Origin: CAZRCZ01 sp964598765 | Lineage (GTDB): Bacteria; Sumerlaeota; Sumerlaeia; MVZB01; JAJFLK01 | Length of the DNA: 64,000 bases | Direction: 5' to 3' | NCBI GenBank assembly: GCA_964598765.1 | Contig: CAZRCZ010000001.1 | Coordinates: forward strand, 186,001-250,000 | Part shown: in pieces, positions 1 to 8,422 of the stretch | Position numbering within the stretch: the first letter of the stretch is position 1 | Layout of the letters: every line of letters begins with the position of its first letter | Position numbers and translations under genes: made by a program | The notes under the pieces: generated by a model | The model's database searches: none | What the model was told of the DNA's origin: nothing | Seen by the model: the letters and a program-made list of their open reading frames with translations, nothing else

Positions 1-419
1 TCGATGGGCAATTCAGTTAGGTCATTCAACGGCAACGGGAACTCGGCGGGTTGCCTCACGACTTGAACCGGAGCCGATTCGTCCCACTTAAAGTTGGTTC
101 GCAAAATCGAATGGCGCCGACGAACCTCCGTGAGCGTCCGTTCAAATGCGTCAATCCTCAAAGGGCCGCGCAATCGAATCGCCATGCCGATCTGATAGTC
201 GGTGTTTTCCGGGTCCAGTTGCGCCAAAAACCATAGGCGCTCTTGGGCCGGCGAAAGAGGCGCGGCTTCCTCGGCGGCGCGGAGCGGCGATTGCGACGCG
301 GAGCCGTTCCCTCCCGATTCGGTCGCGCGCATCCGTTGCGTGAGGAGCGCGCGACGCTCCGGAGAAAGCCGTTCCAATCGCTGGAACAGATCGCGGGTTC
401 TGTCCTCGACTTCAACCAT
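1..419 (-). CDS. NRPS condensation-domain protein, N-terminal part (cut by window edge)
   Basis: From an ATG at 417-419 the minus strand stays open for about 139 residues to the window edge. Residues 55-68 (LSPAQERLWFLAQL) match condensation core motif C1 and residues 100-110 (RRRHSILRTNF) match C2. The catalytic HHxxxDG would lie beyond the edge. About 50 residues of helical linker precede the domain. The ATG overlaps the stop of the upstream adenylation-carrier gene by 8 nt, so translational coupling is likely and the two proteins probably work together as split NRPS modules, with the carrier at 412-2283 presenting an acyl or aminoacyl thioester to this domain. Further modules may follow on the same chain outside the window. 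Domain identity is well supported; the product is unknown. Confidence 0.85.
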   Translation of the reverse strand, partial: MVEVEDRTRDLFQRLERLSPERRALLTQRMRATESGGNGSASQSPLRAAEEAAPLSPAQERLWFLAQLDPENTDYQIGMAIRLRGPLRIDAFERTLTEVRRRHSILRTNFKWDESAPVQVVRQPAEFPLPLNDLTELPI

Positions 420-2283
420 GAATCTGCCGTTTGACCTCATCATCCGAAAGCGATTCCACGTCGTCCAGCATTTTCTCCAGTTTTTTCATCGCTTCCGGAG
501 TCAGGCGGTCTTGGGCAATGAATTCGGCCAAACGCGCGACGGTCAGATGTCGGAAGAAATCGTTCGCGCTGATCTCCACTCCAAGCGCGTCCCCAATGCG
601 CGCGACGATTCGGCCGGCGGGAAGGGAATGTCCCCCGAGCCTAAAAAAATTGTCATGGATGCCCACTTGCCTCACCGAAAGAACATCATGCCATATATCC
701 GCAAGCCATCGTTCCAGCGGCGCAGTGGGAGGAACATATTCGGGAGTCAACAAATGTTCGAGTTTCGCGCCCAATCCGGTCCGCTGGATTTTTCCCGTCG
801 CGCCACGCGGGATTTCGCTCACAAAAAGAATTTGACCGGGGATTTTGTAGTCTGCCAGCCTTTGCGCCGCAAATCGGCGAATTTCTTCTTCGGTGGCCGC
901 ACATCCTTTTTTTAGCACAACCGCCGCAACGAGGTCTTCGCCCAACCGGGAATGAGGGATTCCGAACGCCACCGCTTGTCCAACCGCCGGATGGTCGAGA
1001 AGAACCGTGTCCACTTCGCGGGGCGAAATCTTTTCTCCCCCCCGATTGACGATTTCCTTGATCCGACCGGTCAGGGTCAAATATCCCTCATCATCGAGAA
1101 ATCCTTCGTCGCCCGTTCGGAACCATCCCCGGATGAACGCCTCGGAATTGGCTTCCGAGTTCCCGGCGTAGCCGGACATGAGGTTGGCTCCTCGAATCGT
1201 CACTTCTCCAATTTTCCCCCGCTCCACGAAATTGCCCGAGGAATCCATGATGACAATTTCGGTTCCGGTTGCCGTCCCGACCGTGCCGGGCTTTCGATTG
1301 CCGGGCGGCAGGGGATTGCAGGCAATCTGATGGGAGGCTTCGGTCATGCCGTAGGCTTCGATGAATGGGACGCCGAAGAGAGATTCCAATTCGCGCGCCA
1401 CTCGCGCCGGCATGGGAGCCGAAGAGGATCGGATGAACCGCAAAGATGTGCGAGTCGCCCCGTTTCTGCGAGGCGGGGCGTCGCCCGCGTCCTCCAAGAT
1501 CATTTGATGGATCGCGGGGACGGCAAGAAACCACGTCGGCTGAAATTCCTTCATCCAATTCCAAAAGTCGCCGATCTGCTTGGTGGGACAGCAGGCCACG
1601 CAACCTCCCGCATGGATTGGAGCCAATAATCCCGCCACAAGAGCGGGGATGTGAAAGAGAGGCATAAGGTTTAAGCAACGGTCGTTGGCGGCGAGGTTCA
1701 GGGAATCGGCGGTATTGCTTGCCCCCGCGCAGAGATTGGCGTGAGTCAACGGGACAAGCTTGGGTCGGGACGTTGTTCCCGACGTATGCAGGAGGAGGGC
1801 CGCGTCACTGATTTCGGAATGCACGGGATTGGGCAGGTTATTCGATTTCCGCATCCGGATTTCAAATGCGCCCGTTTCGTCTTCGGCACGAAGAGTCGCT
1901 TCCAAAATCGGAATACCGAGCCTCTCCGCCGGGGCAACTAGCGTGGCGAAAGATAGCGAATCCGCCAATAGCGCGTTCGGCTTGAGCGAATCAAAAATTG
2001 TTGCCAACGCTTCCGAGGGTAGCGCCGGATTCAGCGGGGCCGCGACGGCGCAAGAGGCAACGCTCAAGAAAATTCCCGCCGAAAGAGCGGGATCGGCGGT
2101 CATGTAGGCAACACGATCATGAGGACCGACGCCGCAGGAGCGAAGTTGTGCGCAAGAGTTCCGGATCAAATTCGCCAGCGCTCCGTAGGATAAGGGATCG
2201 CCTCCACGTCTCAAGAGGGCGGGAGCATCGGGATGATCGAGCGCGTTGCGCTCGATCAAGGCGTAAATTCCGGTCTGTTGCAT
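412..2283 (-). CDS. Adenylation (acyl-AMP ligase) plus phosphopantetheine carrier protein
   Basis: A 623-residue two-domain protein. Residues 1-520 are an ANL-superfamily acyl/amino acid-AMP ligase: HTSGTTSRPK (about 166-175, P-loop motif A3), EAYGMTEA (A5), WFRTGDEG (A7), GRIKEIVNRGGEKISP (A8) and PRGATGKIQR with the C-terminal catalytic lysine (A10). Residues 540-600 are a peptidyl-carrier domain with DNFFRLGGHSL; Ser553 would carry the phosphopantetheine arm. It activates an acid with ATP and loads it onto its own carrier. The overall look is closer to oxalyl/acyl-CoA synthetases than to typical amino acid adenylation domains, so the substrate may not be an amino acid (inference). It starts 5 nt after the membrane glycosyltransferase gene and overlaps the condensation gene by 8 nt, so it belongs to one operon. 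Confidence 0.88.
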   Translation of the reverse strand: MQQTGIYALIERNALDHPDAPALLRRGGDPLSYGALANLIRNSCAQLRSCGVGPHDRVAYMTADPALSAGIFLSVASCAVAAPLNPALPSEALATIFDSLKPNALLADSLSFATLVAPAERLGIPILEATLRAEDETGAFEIRMRKSNNLPNPVHSEISDAALLLHTSGTTSRPKLVPLTHANLCAGASNTADSLNLAANDRCLNLMPLFHIPALVAGLLAPIHAGGCVACCPTKQIGDFWNWMKEFQPTWFLAVPAIHQMILEDAGDAPPRRNGATRTSLRFIRSSSAPMPARVARELESLFGVPFIEAYGMTEASHQIACNPLPPGNRKPGTVGTATGTEIVIMDSSGNFVERGKIGEVTIRGANLMSGYAGNSEANSEAFIRGWFRTGDEGFLDDEGYLTLTGRIKEIVNRGGEKISPREVDTVLLDHPAVGQAVAFGIPHSRLGEDLVAAVVLKKGCAATEEEIRRFAAQRLADYKIPGQILFVSEIPRGATGKIQRTGLGAKLEHLLTPEYVPPTAPLERWLADIWHDVLSVRQVGIHDNFFRLGGHSLPAGRIVARIGDALGVEISANDFFRHLTVARLAEFIAQDRLTPEAMKKLEKMLDDVESLSDDEVKRQIHG

Positions 2284-2288
2284 GGCGA

Positions 2289-3920
2289 CTAGGGTTCCTG
2301 AACCGCGTTCTTAAGCAGATAATTGTATTTGCCTAAATTGACATTCCAAATCTCGTGAAGACGTCCGCGGTCGAACAAATCGCCCCGTGTGATGAACGCG
2401 ATCTTGTCGTAAAATTCCGCGAGATTCTTGTCTTGGAGCACGTTTTTCTCTCCGCGAAGCGTATCCGCGTATCCGTTCGGCAACGGCCGATCAAAATGTC
2501 CAATACGCCATTTTTGCCCCTGCAATTTGGGTGAGGTCAAGAACAGGAGCGGATCAACAGGACGGATTGGAATTTTGGACAAGAAGGGATCGGTCAAGGC
2601 GAAGCCGTCCACAATGTGGATGTTGGGTCCGGCGTAAAAACCGTAAAATCCCATCCCCGTTGCAGGTTCCACGATCACACGGTCCGTGCCGTTGTGAGCG
2701 GCAACCCCCAAATGGACCCAAGGATGATTGGGTCTGCCCCCGTTGCGCCGGGCGCGAAGCAATCCGGTGGCGCCGTAATAAAAATAACGCTCGTCTCCGA
2801 CGCCGTGTCCATCAATGAAATCACGATCCGCGGCCGCATAATTTGCGCCGCTTAGAATGGGAGCGTGACCGGACAGAAAACCGAATGCGGCGGCAATCCC
2901 AAGGACGGTCGCCGCTCGACGAAACGTGGCGGACAGGCCCGTGTGCGCCAGCAAAAGGACGGCGCAAAAAAGTTGAGGGGTCAGAAATCGTCCGCTCATG
3001 AAATCCCCTCCCACTCGAATCACATAGAGAAGCGAGAGGAGAATTCCCGATCCGACTACGATCTTTTTGCCTTCCTTTGAAACCGCCGACATGACCAACC
3101 CAACGGCAATCGCCGTCAGAGTGAGCGGGTCCGTCTTAATGGAATTGAGAAGATAAAAGAAACCTTGTCGGATCAAGTCCGTCTTTCCAATGCTGGGATG
3201 CAACTTGGCGTAGGCCGTGTTGGGAAGGGGAAAGCCATAGTAGAAAAGAGAAAACATTTCCCAAAGAGCCAGCGGAAGAAATCCGAGACAGACGATGATC
3301 CACGCCTTGGGTCGCCGGAGTTTCCACGTCGCCCATGCCAAACCGGGCAAATAAAGGAGAAGACAATCCAGCCGATTGAGTCCTCCGAGCGACGCCAGCA
3401 ACGACATGATCGCCAAATTTCGCAAGCTCAACGGGCGCCAAAAGTAAACAAAATAGAAAAGCGCCAGCAGAAGGTGCGTCAACGGACTTTCCAAGCCCGA
3501 TGTCGAGAAATCCATAAAGGCCCTTGAAAAAATCAGAATGGTCAACCCGCTCAGCGCCGTCCATGCGTTTGGGCAAATTCCAAAAGCGAGGACGGCAACC
3601 GCCGCCACGGAAATGAAGATCGAGGCAAAAATGGAAGTGTAATAAATCTCCAGCGTGATCCGATAAAGTCCGGACAGGAGGAACATCCACAACGGATGGG
3701 TATAAGCCTGAACCCGCTCGTCGGTGTTCCAACGCAGTCCGTATCCCCGGATGAAATTATCCACCGTCCGGAAAGTGATGTAGGCGTCGTCGCAAACCCA
3801 AGCGGTGTCAATTACGACGACGGCGAACAAAGCTAGAGCCGCCAAGATTAACCAGCGTCCTCGAAATGGCGGATCATTAGTTTTCGCGTGGAGATGAAGC
3901 GCCGGCTGAAGGCTATCCAT
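2289..3920 (-). CDS. GT-C type integral membrane glycosyltransferase
   Basis: About 543 residues with roughly ten hydrophobic segments. The first periplasmic loop (about 44-75) carries DDAYITFR, then a G-G-N-x-x-E-R-V element and YTHPLW, the pattern seen in polyprenyl-phosphate-dependent GT-C enzymes such as AftB-like arabinofuranosyltransferases. The two Asp residues would be catalytic. The C-terminal 200 residues are soluble. I chose the ATG at 3920 because it overlaps the recR stop by 8 nt; a TTG at 3941 in the same frame would add seven residues but has no better ribosome-binding site. It probably transfers a lipid-linked sugar on the outer face of the inner membrane. Operon position beside NRPS genes suggests glycosylation of a surface or secreted product (inference). 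Confidence 0.75.
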   Translation of the reverse strand: MDSLQPALHLHAKTNDPPFRGRWLILAALALFAVVVIDTAWVCDDAYITFRTVDNFIRGYGLRWNTDERVQAYTHPLWMFLLSGLYRITLEIYYTSIFASIFISVAAVAVLAFGICPNAWTALSGLTILIFSRAFMDFSTSGLESPLTHLLLALFYFVYFWRPLSLRNLAIMSLLASLGGLNRLDCLLLYLPGLAWATWKLRRPKAWIIVCLGFLPLALWEMFSLFYYGFPLPNTAYAKLHPSIGKTDLIRQGFFYLLNSIKTDPLTLTAIAVGLVMSAVSKEGKKIVVGSGILLSLLYVIRVGGDFMSGRFLTPQLFCAVLLLAHTGLSATFRRAATVLGIAAAFGFLSGHAPILSGANYAAADRDFIDGHGVGDERYFYYGATGLLRARRNGGRPNHPWVHLGVAAHNGTDRVIVEPATGMGFYGFYAGPNIHIVDGFALTDPFLSKIPIRPVDPLLFLTSPKLQGQKWRIGHFDRPLPNGYADTLRGEKNVLQDKNLAEFYDKIAFITRGDLFDRGRLHEIWNVNLGKYNYLLKNAVQEP

Positions 3921-4518
3921 CAAGTTTGCGCCGCCCCTCAATCGCCAGCTTCAGCGTTCCGGAATCGGCGTAACCCAGACTCGCTCCGAGGGGAACGCCG
4001 ATGCCGATGCGGGCCACGTCAACCCCCAACGGCGCGAGCCGGTGCGCGAGATAAAGCGCCGTCGCATCCCCCTCAACCGTCGGGCTGGTCGCCACGATGA
4101 CCTCCCGGATCTCTTCCTCCGGAATTCTGCGCTCCAAAAGTTCGATACTCAGCGCTTCGGGCGTGACGCCACGCAAAGGCGAAAGCGTGCCCCCCAAAAT
4201 ATGATAGCGTCCGTGAAATCCCCCCGATTGCTCGAAGGCGTGAAGGTCGGGCGGACGTTCCACGACGCAAAGGGTCCCATCCTGACGCGCCGGATCGGAG
4301 CAAATTCGGCACAGTTCCTCCTCGGCCCAATTCCCGCACCGATGGCAAGGATGGATTTCGGAGCGCAATCGCGCGACGGCCCGCGCCAACTCCTCCGCCT
4401 GTTGAGGCGGCTGATCCAAAAGATGAATGACAATCCGCTCGGCTCCGCGCCGCCCGATGCCGGGCAGTCGGGTTAATTCGCCGATGACGGCTTCAATCGC
4501 CGGAGGGAATGCGGCCAT
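3913..4518 (-). CDS. recR: Recombination mediator RecR
   Basis: 201 residues, the normal RecR length. An N-terminal helix-hairpin-helix (LTRLPGIGRRGAERI, about 14-28) is followed by a C4 zinc finger (CHRCGNWAEEELCRIC, about 57-72), a Toprim domain (LCVVERPPDLHAFE and the downstream GGTLSPLRGV) and a C-terminal Walker-B-like stretch. RecR acts with RecO/RecF in loading RecA onto gapped DNA. It follows ybaB by 2 nt, the usual ybaB-recR order; the dnaX gene often found upstream is not in the window. Its 3' end overlaps the GT-C gene by 8 nt. Confidence 0.97.
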   Translation of the reverse strand: MAAFPPAIEAVIGELTRLPGIGRRGAERIVIHLLDQPPQQAEELARAVARLRSEIHPCHRCGNWAEEELCRICSDPARQDGTLCVVERPPDLHAFEQSGGFHGRYHILGGTLSPLRGVTPEALSIELLERRIPEEEIREVIVATSPTVEGDATALYLAHRLAPLGVDVARIGIGVPLGASLGYADSGTLKLAIEGRRKLDG

Positions 4519-4521
4519 GGC

Positions 4522-4839
4522 TTAAACAAACGGAATGTTGGGGAGTTTCATGCCGCCGGTCAGGTGGCTCAGGCTTTCCTGCTGAAGCTCCTTGGATTTT
4601 TCGAGAGCCTGATTCGCCGCCGCCTTGAACAGGTCCTCCAGCATGGCGATGTCGTCGGGGTCCACCGCTTCGGGTTTGATTTCCACCTTGAGAATTTCCT
4701 GATTGCCGTTGACGGTGACTTTCAGCGCGCCCCCTCCCGAAATTCCGTCCACCGTCTTTTCCGCCATCTCCTCCTTGACGAGTTCGATCCCCGCCTGAAG
4801 GTCCTTGCTCATCCGCTGATATTTTTTGAGGTCTAACAT
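4522..4839 (-). CDS. ybaB: YbaB/EbfC nucleoid-associated protein
   Basis: 105 residues starting MLDLKKYQRMSKDLQ, with the family's amphipathic N-terminal helix, the central GGGALKVTVNGNQEILKVEI strand region, a D-P-D-D-x-x-x-L-E-D segment and a C-terminal tail ending in a G-G-M-x-L-P motif. YbaB dimers bind DNA and are found on the nucleoid. It is the first gene of a run reading ybaB-recR-GT-C-A/T-C on the minus strand. The spacer from 4840 to 5067 to the divergent small gene would hold its promoter; I see no clear consensus boxes there. Confidence 0.95.
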   Translation of the reverse strand: MLDLKKYQRMSKDLQAGIELVKEEMAEKTVDGISGGGALKVTVNGNQEILKVEIKPEAVDPDDIAMLEDLFKAAANQALEKSKELQQESLSHLTGGMKLPNIPFV

Positions 4840-5067
4840 CGGTCCTGCTCTCCGTCCGATTTGGAATACAAAATAGCCGACCTCATTCTAGGCGGTTCGT
4901 GCCGCGCTGGAAAGAGCAAAGATCAAAAGAAAGCGATCTCGATCAAGCAACCAAGCGCGAATGCCGCTTCCCGTCCGCCTAGGATTCATCGTTGACAGCG
5001 GGGGGCGCCGGGATGAAAATTGGAGGAACGCAAGGGAGCCGGATCGGCGAAGGGGAGGGAACGACAC

Positions 5068-5334
5068 ATGACACGCGAGAAATCGGAATTTGAGAATTAT
5101 CCGCCGGAGATGCGGAAGGATGAAACGGACATCAATTTGAGGGCGTATTTCACTTTGATGGACGAGGCCAAACTCGGCCAATACGATCCGAACTGGTCCG
5201 ACGAGAAGGTTTTGGAGTGGGACGGGAACTTCAAGAACGACGGTTCGCTGATGCTGATTTGCAGTGAGCGGGACGTCGAGATTGACGAATACCGCCAAGT
5301 CCTCGAGCAATACCTCGAATTTCAAAAGCAATGA
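5068..5334 (+). CDS. Small acidic protein of unknown function
   Basis: 88 residues. The ATG at 5068 is preferred over an in-frame upstream start at 5020 because GGGAGGGA lies 7 nt before it. The product (MTREKSEFENYPPEMRK...) is strongly acidic and aromatic, with no signal peptide, membrane segment or cysteine, and looks like a soluble cytosolic protein with mixed helix and strand. I recognise no family. It is a single-gene unit, divergent from ybaB and convergent with the cytochrome gene, with a strong hairpin between the two 3' ends. Confidence 0.7.
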   Translation: MTREKSEFENYPPEMRKDETDINLRAYFTLMDEAKLGQYDPNWSDEKVLEWDGNFKNDGSLMLICSERDVEIDEYRQVLEQYLEFQKQ

Positions 5335-5340
5335 AAGGCG

Positions 5341-5373
5341 GACGGGCGCGCGGGCGAGCCCCGCCCGCCCGTC
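5341..5373. terminator. GC-rich bidirectional terminator-like hairpin
   Basis: A long GC inverted repeat (GACGGGCG...CGCCCGTC with further pairing inside) sits exactly between the ends of two convergent genes. There is no strong U-tract on either side, only a pyrimidine-rich tail (CACGCTCTTCCTC), so termination efficiency is uncertain. Confidence 0.6.
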
Positions 5374-5383
5374 ACGCTCTTCC

Positions 5384-6358
5384 TCAATAACCGCAAAGTT
5401 CGCTGTGAACCTCGTAGGCGATGACCTGCTTCTTCGGTCCCTGCGCGGGATGGCAATCCAGACATATCGTCGAATTGCGGACGCCGCGATGGATCGCGGA
5501 TGAATTTTTGTGGACTTCGTGGCAGGTCAGACAGGTCGTCCGCGTTTCGCCCTTCAGCACAATATCCCGAATGTTCTCGTAAATGTGCCGATCTCCCGGA
5601 TTCAACTTCTTCAAATGTTCGTCTGAAAAATCGGCCTGATAATCCTTGAACAAATTATCTCCGGCGATGAATTGATTGGGGTAAGGGAGTCCGGAGCTTT
5701 TGGATTTTCCCTCCCGCAGGTGGCACTGGCCGCAGATCGAGGCGACGACTCGCGCGGGGTCTTCCCGCTTTTTGGAAAGAAGCATCAGTTGCGTGTTGGT
5801 GGTGTGATCCAGCGTCACCGAGCCGTGGCAGGTATAACACTCCAGCGAAATCGCCGAGATCGTCAACGCTTTGCCGTCCACCGCCGTGGCGTGACAACCG
5901 GCACAGGACCGGACGAATTTTTGATCGTCCCACGCGGGATGAGCGCCGTTAAGAATTTTCGCGGGTTGATCCTTGTTGGCGGGAATCATCTCGACGCTGG
6001 AGAGCGCGGGTTTGCCATAGCTCGCTCCGGGTTTGAGAAAATGAACCTTCTTTTTCTCCCCCAGCAGAAATTCGGTCTCATCCGCCAGCGTCTTTAGCGC
6101 CGGAATTTTCTCCAATTCGCTGATCGGGAATTCGCCCGCTTTCTTGATCCGCATCGTCCGGTTGTGGCGATTTTCCTGCCAATGGACGCCGATGTCGTTG
6201 CGGTGGCAAAAAAGGCACTCGTCGCCGGTGACGTATTCGGGAAGAGCCTTGCCGATATGATCTTCACCCCAATCGCCCGGTTCCATGCCCTGAGACAGGC
6301 CGACAAGCGCAATTAAGACAAGAAAAGAAAAATGGCAAAAGTGAAAAGACAATTTCAT
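5384..6358 (-). CDS. Exported hexahaem cytochrome c
   Basis: 324 residues from ATG 6358. There are six CXXCH haem-attachment motifs: CLFCH, CAGCH, CYTCH, CGQCH, CLTCH and CLDCH. An N-terminal signal peptide (MKLSFHFCHFSFLVLIALVG) sends it to the periplasm, where the haems are added by the cytochrome c maturation system. The spacing resembles the cytochrome c-554/multihaem NapC-NrfB-like folds, so an electron-transfer role is likely; no reductase partner gene is adjacent. An alternative ATG at 6382 lies inside a dispersed 9-bp-unit repeat and adds eight residues before the signal peptide; I consider it less likely. The gene is monocistronic as far as can be seen. Confidence 0.9.
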   Translation of the reverse strand: MKLSFHFCHFSFLVLIALVGLSQGMEPGDWGEDHIGKALPEYVTGDECLFCHRNDIGVHWQENRHNRTMRIKKAGEFPISELEKIPALKTLADETEFLLGEKKKVHFLKPGASYGKPALSSVEMIPANKDQPAKILNGAHPAWDDQKFVRSCAGCHATAVDGKALTISAISLECYTCHGSVTLDHTTNTQLMLLSKKREDPARVVASICGQCHLREGKSKSSGLPYPNQFIAGDNLFKDYQADFSDEHLKKLNPGDRHIYENIRDIVLKGETRTTCLTCHEVHKNSSAIHRGVRNSTICLDCHPAQGPKKQVIAYEVHSELCGY

Positions 6359-6368
6359 GTTTTTCTTT

Positions 6369-6435
6369 GACAGGATTGACATGATTTACAAGATTTGAAG
6401 ATCTCCTCAATCATGTGAATCGTGTAAATCTTGTC
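6369..6435. repeat. Inverted pair of 9-bp-unit repeats (left of GxxExxY gene)
   Basis: The left arm 6369-6395 is three tandem degenerate nonamers: GACAGGATT, GACATGATT, TACAAGATT. The right arm 6409-6435 is the same unit type in reverse complement (GACAAGATT, TACACGATT, CACATGATT read on the minus strand). Thirteen bases separate the arms. The right arm runs into the 3' end of the GxxExxY gene and encodes its last residues. Confidence 0.8.
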
Positions 6436-6823
6436 TGATTCTCCCGCTTCCGGGCGGACGGTAATCCTTGAATTTCCTTTTTATCTCAACCGACGAACCG
6501 AAATTGATAAGCAATCCGTCCTGAATACCCGTGGCGTTGAGATAATTGACCAACTGGGCTTCATGCTCTTTTGCCAATGCCCGGACCGCTTTAATTTCGA
6601 CGATAACGCGATCTTCCACAAGCAAATCCACATAGAAATCACCGACCACCTGTTCCTTGTAAGAGACGGGAACCGGATGTTGTTGCTTGACTTGAAAATT
6701 CCGTTCCCTCAATTCAATCAACAAGGCGTTTTCCTAAACCTTTTCCAAGAACCCCGGCCCCAAAGCGTTATGGACCTGATACGCGCAACCGATGATGGTC
6801 TCGGTCAGTTCGTCAATGTGCAT
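6407..6823 (-). pseudogene. GxxExxY family protein, interrupted by an amber codon
   Basis: Reading from an ATG at 6821-6823 gives 138 codons. The first 29 residues (MHIDELTETIIGCAYQVHNA...) and everything after codon 30 match the GxxExxY family (TIGR04256), small PD-(D/E)XK-like proteins. The signature itself reads G24-F-L-E27-K-V-stop30: the conserved tyrosine codon is TAG (6734-6736). Downstream the frame is fully conserved (YKEQVVGDFYVDLLVED, then IVEIKAV, the likely nuclease-fold core). The final residues RQDLHDSHD come from the flanking repeat. Either the gene is freshly inactivated, the TAG is suppressed, or it is a sequencing error. Restart at a codon after the stop would leave about 105 residues lacking the signature. 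Confidence 0.8.
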
Positions 6824-6838
6824 TTTATGAATGTGAAT

Positions 6839-6905
6839 GGACAGGATTTACAAGATTGACAAAATGCACTTCATTAAAATCCTGTCAATCATGTAAATCC
6901 TGTCC
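6839..6905. repeat. Inverted pair of 9-bp-unit repeats (right of GxxExxY gene)
   Basis: Left arm 6839-6861 and right arm 6883-6905 are 23-bp inverted copies with one mismatch, made of the unit ACAGGATTT/ACAAGATTG, around a 21-nt loop. Together with 6369-6435 this brackets the GxxExxY gene with matching hairpins. A single-stranded copy of a third array lies at about 12,063-12,094. Confidence 0.85.
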
Positions 6906-6913
6906 AATTTTCT

Positions 6914-8422
6914 TCAAGCGTCGTCGCGGACCCAGCCCCAAACCATGTGATCGCGCGAGCCGCCGCGATCCAGATACGCCGCCTTGAACGTGGTCAAAGC
7001 GTCGGCGGGCAGGGCGTTGCGCTGGGCGTTCAAGTCAATGTTGTAAAGCTTGGCGATGTTTCCGGAGAAAATCTTATGCTTGTCCTCTTTGGTCAGCTTG
7101 CTGTAGCCGAACTTTTGGCAAAGCTCGTCGCTGATCTGGAACCGCTTGAACGAGTCAATGACCCACTGCGGCGATCCCCACCAGAGGCAATCGGTCCCCC
7201 AAATGACGTGATCCGCGCCGTAGTATTTGACGTTCTTCCCGATGAGATGTTGGGCCATGACCGGATGAATCATGGCCAGCGAGCCGTAGGAGGAGCCGAT
7301 TTCGGGAAAGACGTTTTTGATCTGCGGATTGCGTTTTTTGACGTCCATCAGAACGCTGTGCCAAAGGAAATCGCCGGTGTCGGCGTTCCACTCATTCAGC
7401 TTCTCGTAATCCGGCTCGTTCGGTCCGTGCTTCAGCGCCGAATGATAGATAATGAAGTTGAGATCGGGATTGTTGAGCGCGGCCTTTTCGACATCCTTCG
7501 GATTGGCGAGATGGCCGAGTTTTTTGGATTGATACGAGAATCCTTTGTGGACGCTGATGTTCTTGAGGCCGAGTTTGCGGGTTTTGTCGTAGAACCAAGC
7601 CGACATGTCGTCGTCGAGTTGAAACCCGTTGCCGCTCAAACCGGGATCGGTGTGGCAATACCATTTCCACGAATCAATGCCGTAAAGTTTGAATTCGCGT
7701 TCCATCTGTTCGCCGAGCGCGACGTAATCGGGCTTGTTCGCCGTCTTGTCCCAATAATGATTCGGCGCGCAGTTCCCTTGGCACATCGCCCGTTGGCTCT
7801 TGGCGATTTTATTGATATCCCCTTTGCGTTGCGACATGAGCCAGCTCGGCAGAACGCCGCCTCCGCGAGCCCTGCCCTCGAGCGGATTGCCCGATGCGTC
7901 CGTTTGTTTTTCCTTCCCCGGAACGCCGGAGATGATGACCATGCTGGTCTCGCTGTCGAAAAACATCTCCTTGACGAAATTCTGGAAGCTGTAGGCCTGC
8001 GCGTCGGCCTTGAGTTGGAATCCCATGTTCTTGACGAATTCGTTGTCGCGGAAACCCGGCATGGCGACGCCGTTGGTGAAATGCGCCTGCGCGTCAATGA
8101 TGAAGTATTCCCCCTTGGGGAATTTTTCGGCGGTCGCCGCCGGGTCCACCGTTTCGGCGGCGTCCACGTCCCAATGGGGACCGAAAACCATGTTGCTCGC
8201 CATGAACGCCGTCGCCATGCCCATCGAGGTCCGCATGAACGCGCGGCGATCCAAGCCGACGCGCTTGGCGTTGACCTCGGAAAGCTGGCCGATCAGATGT
8301 TCGACCTGAGCCTGTTGCTTGCTTTGCGGGCGAGGAATGAACTCCTCGTTGGACACGGCTTGCGTCGGGAATGGGGAATCCACCCCTTTCTTCTGATCCC
8401 GCTCATATTTGTGAACCCACAT
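6914..8422 (-). CDS. Tat-type amidohydrolase (metal-dependent TIM-barrel hydrolase)
   Basis: 502 residues from ATG 8422, chosen for the AAAGGAGA site 7-8 nt upstream; an upstream in-frame start at 8461 lacks one. A long N-terminal region (1-56) precedes DRRAFMRTSMGMATAFMASN, where Arg59-Arg60 resemble a twin-arginine signal placed unusually far from the start. The rest is an amidohydrolase-2-like barrel: IDAQAHF (first strand, HxH reduced to QAH), VHKGF, IIYHSA and GTDCLWWG near the C-terminus, which supply His and Asp ligands. Related proteins hydrolyse or decarboxylate aromatic or cyclic substrates; the substrate here is unknown. It is a single gene, separated from RNase P RNA by about 190 bp. 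Confidence 0.8.
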   Translation of the reverse strand: MWVHKYERDQKKGVDSPFPTQAVSNEEFIPRPQSKQQAQVEHLIGQLSEVNAKRVGLDRRAFMRTSMGMATAFMASNMVFGPHWDVDAAETVDPAATAEKFPKGEYFIIDAQAHFTNGVAMPGFRDNEFVKNMGFQLKADAQAYSFQNFVKEMFFDSETSMVIISGVPGKEKQTDASGNPLEGRARGGGVLPSWLMSQRKGDINKIAKSQRAMCQGNCAPNHYWDKTANKPDYVALGEQMEREFKLYGIDSWKWYCHTDPGLSGNGFQLDDDMSAWFYDKTRKLGLKNISVHKGFSYQSKKLGHLANPKDVEKAALNNPDLNFIIYHSALKHGPNEPDYEKLNEWNADTGDFLWHSVLMDVKKRNPQIKNVFPEIGSSYGSLAMIHPVMAQHLIGKNVKYYGADHVIWGTDCLWWGSPQWVIDSFKRFQISDELCQKFGYSKLTKEDKHKIFSGNIAKLYNIDLNAQRNALPADALTTFKAAYLDRGGSRDHMVWGWVRDDA

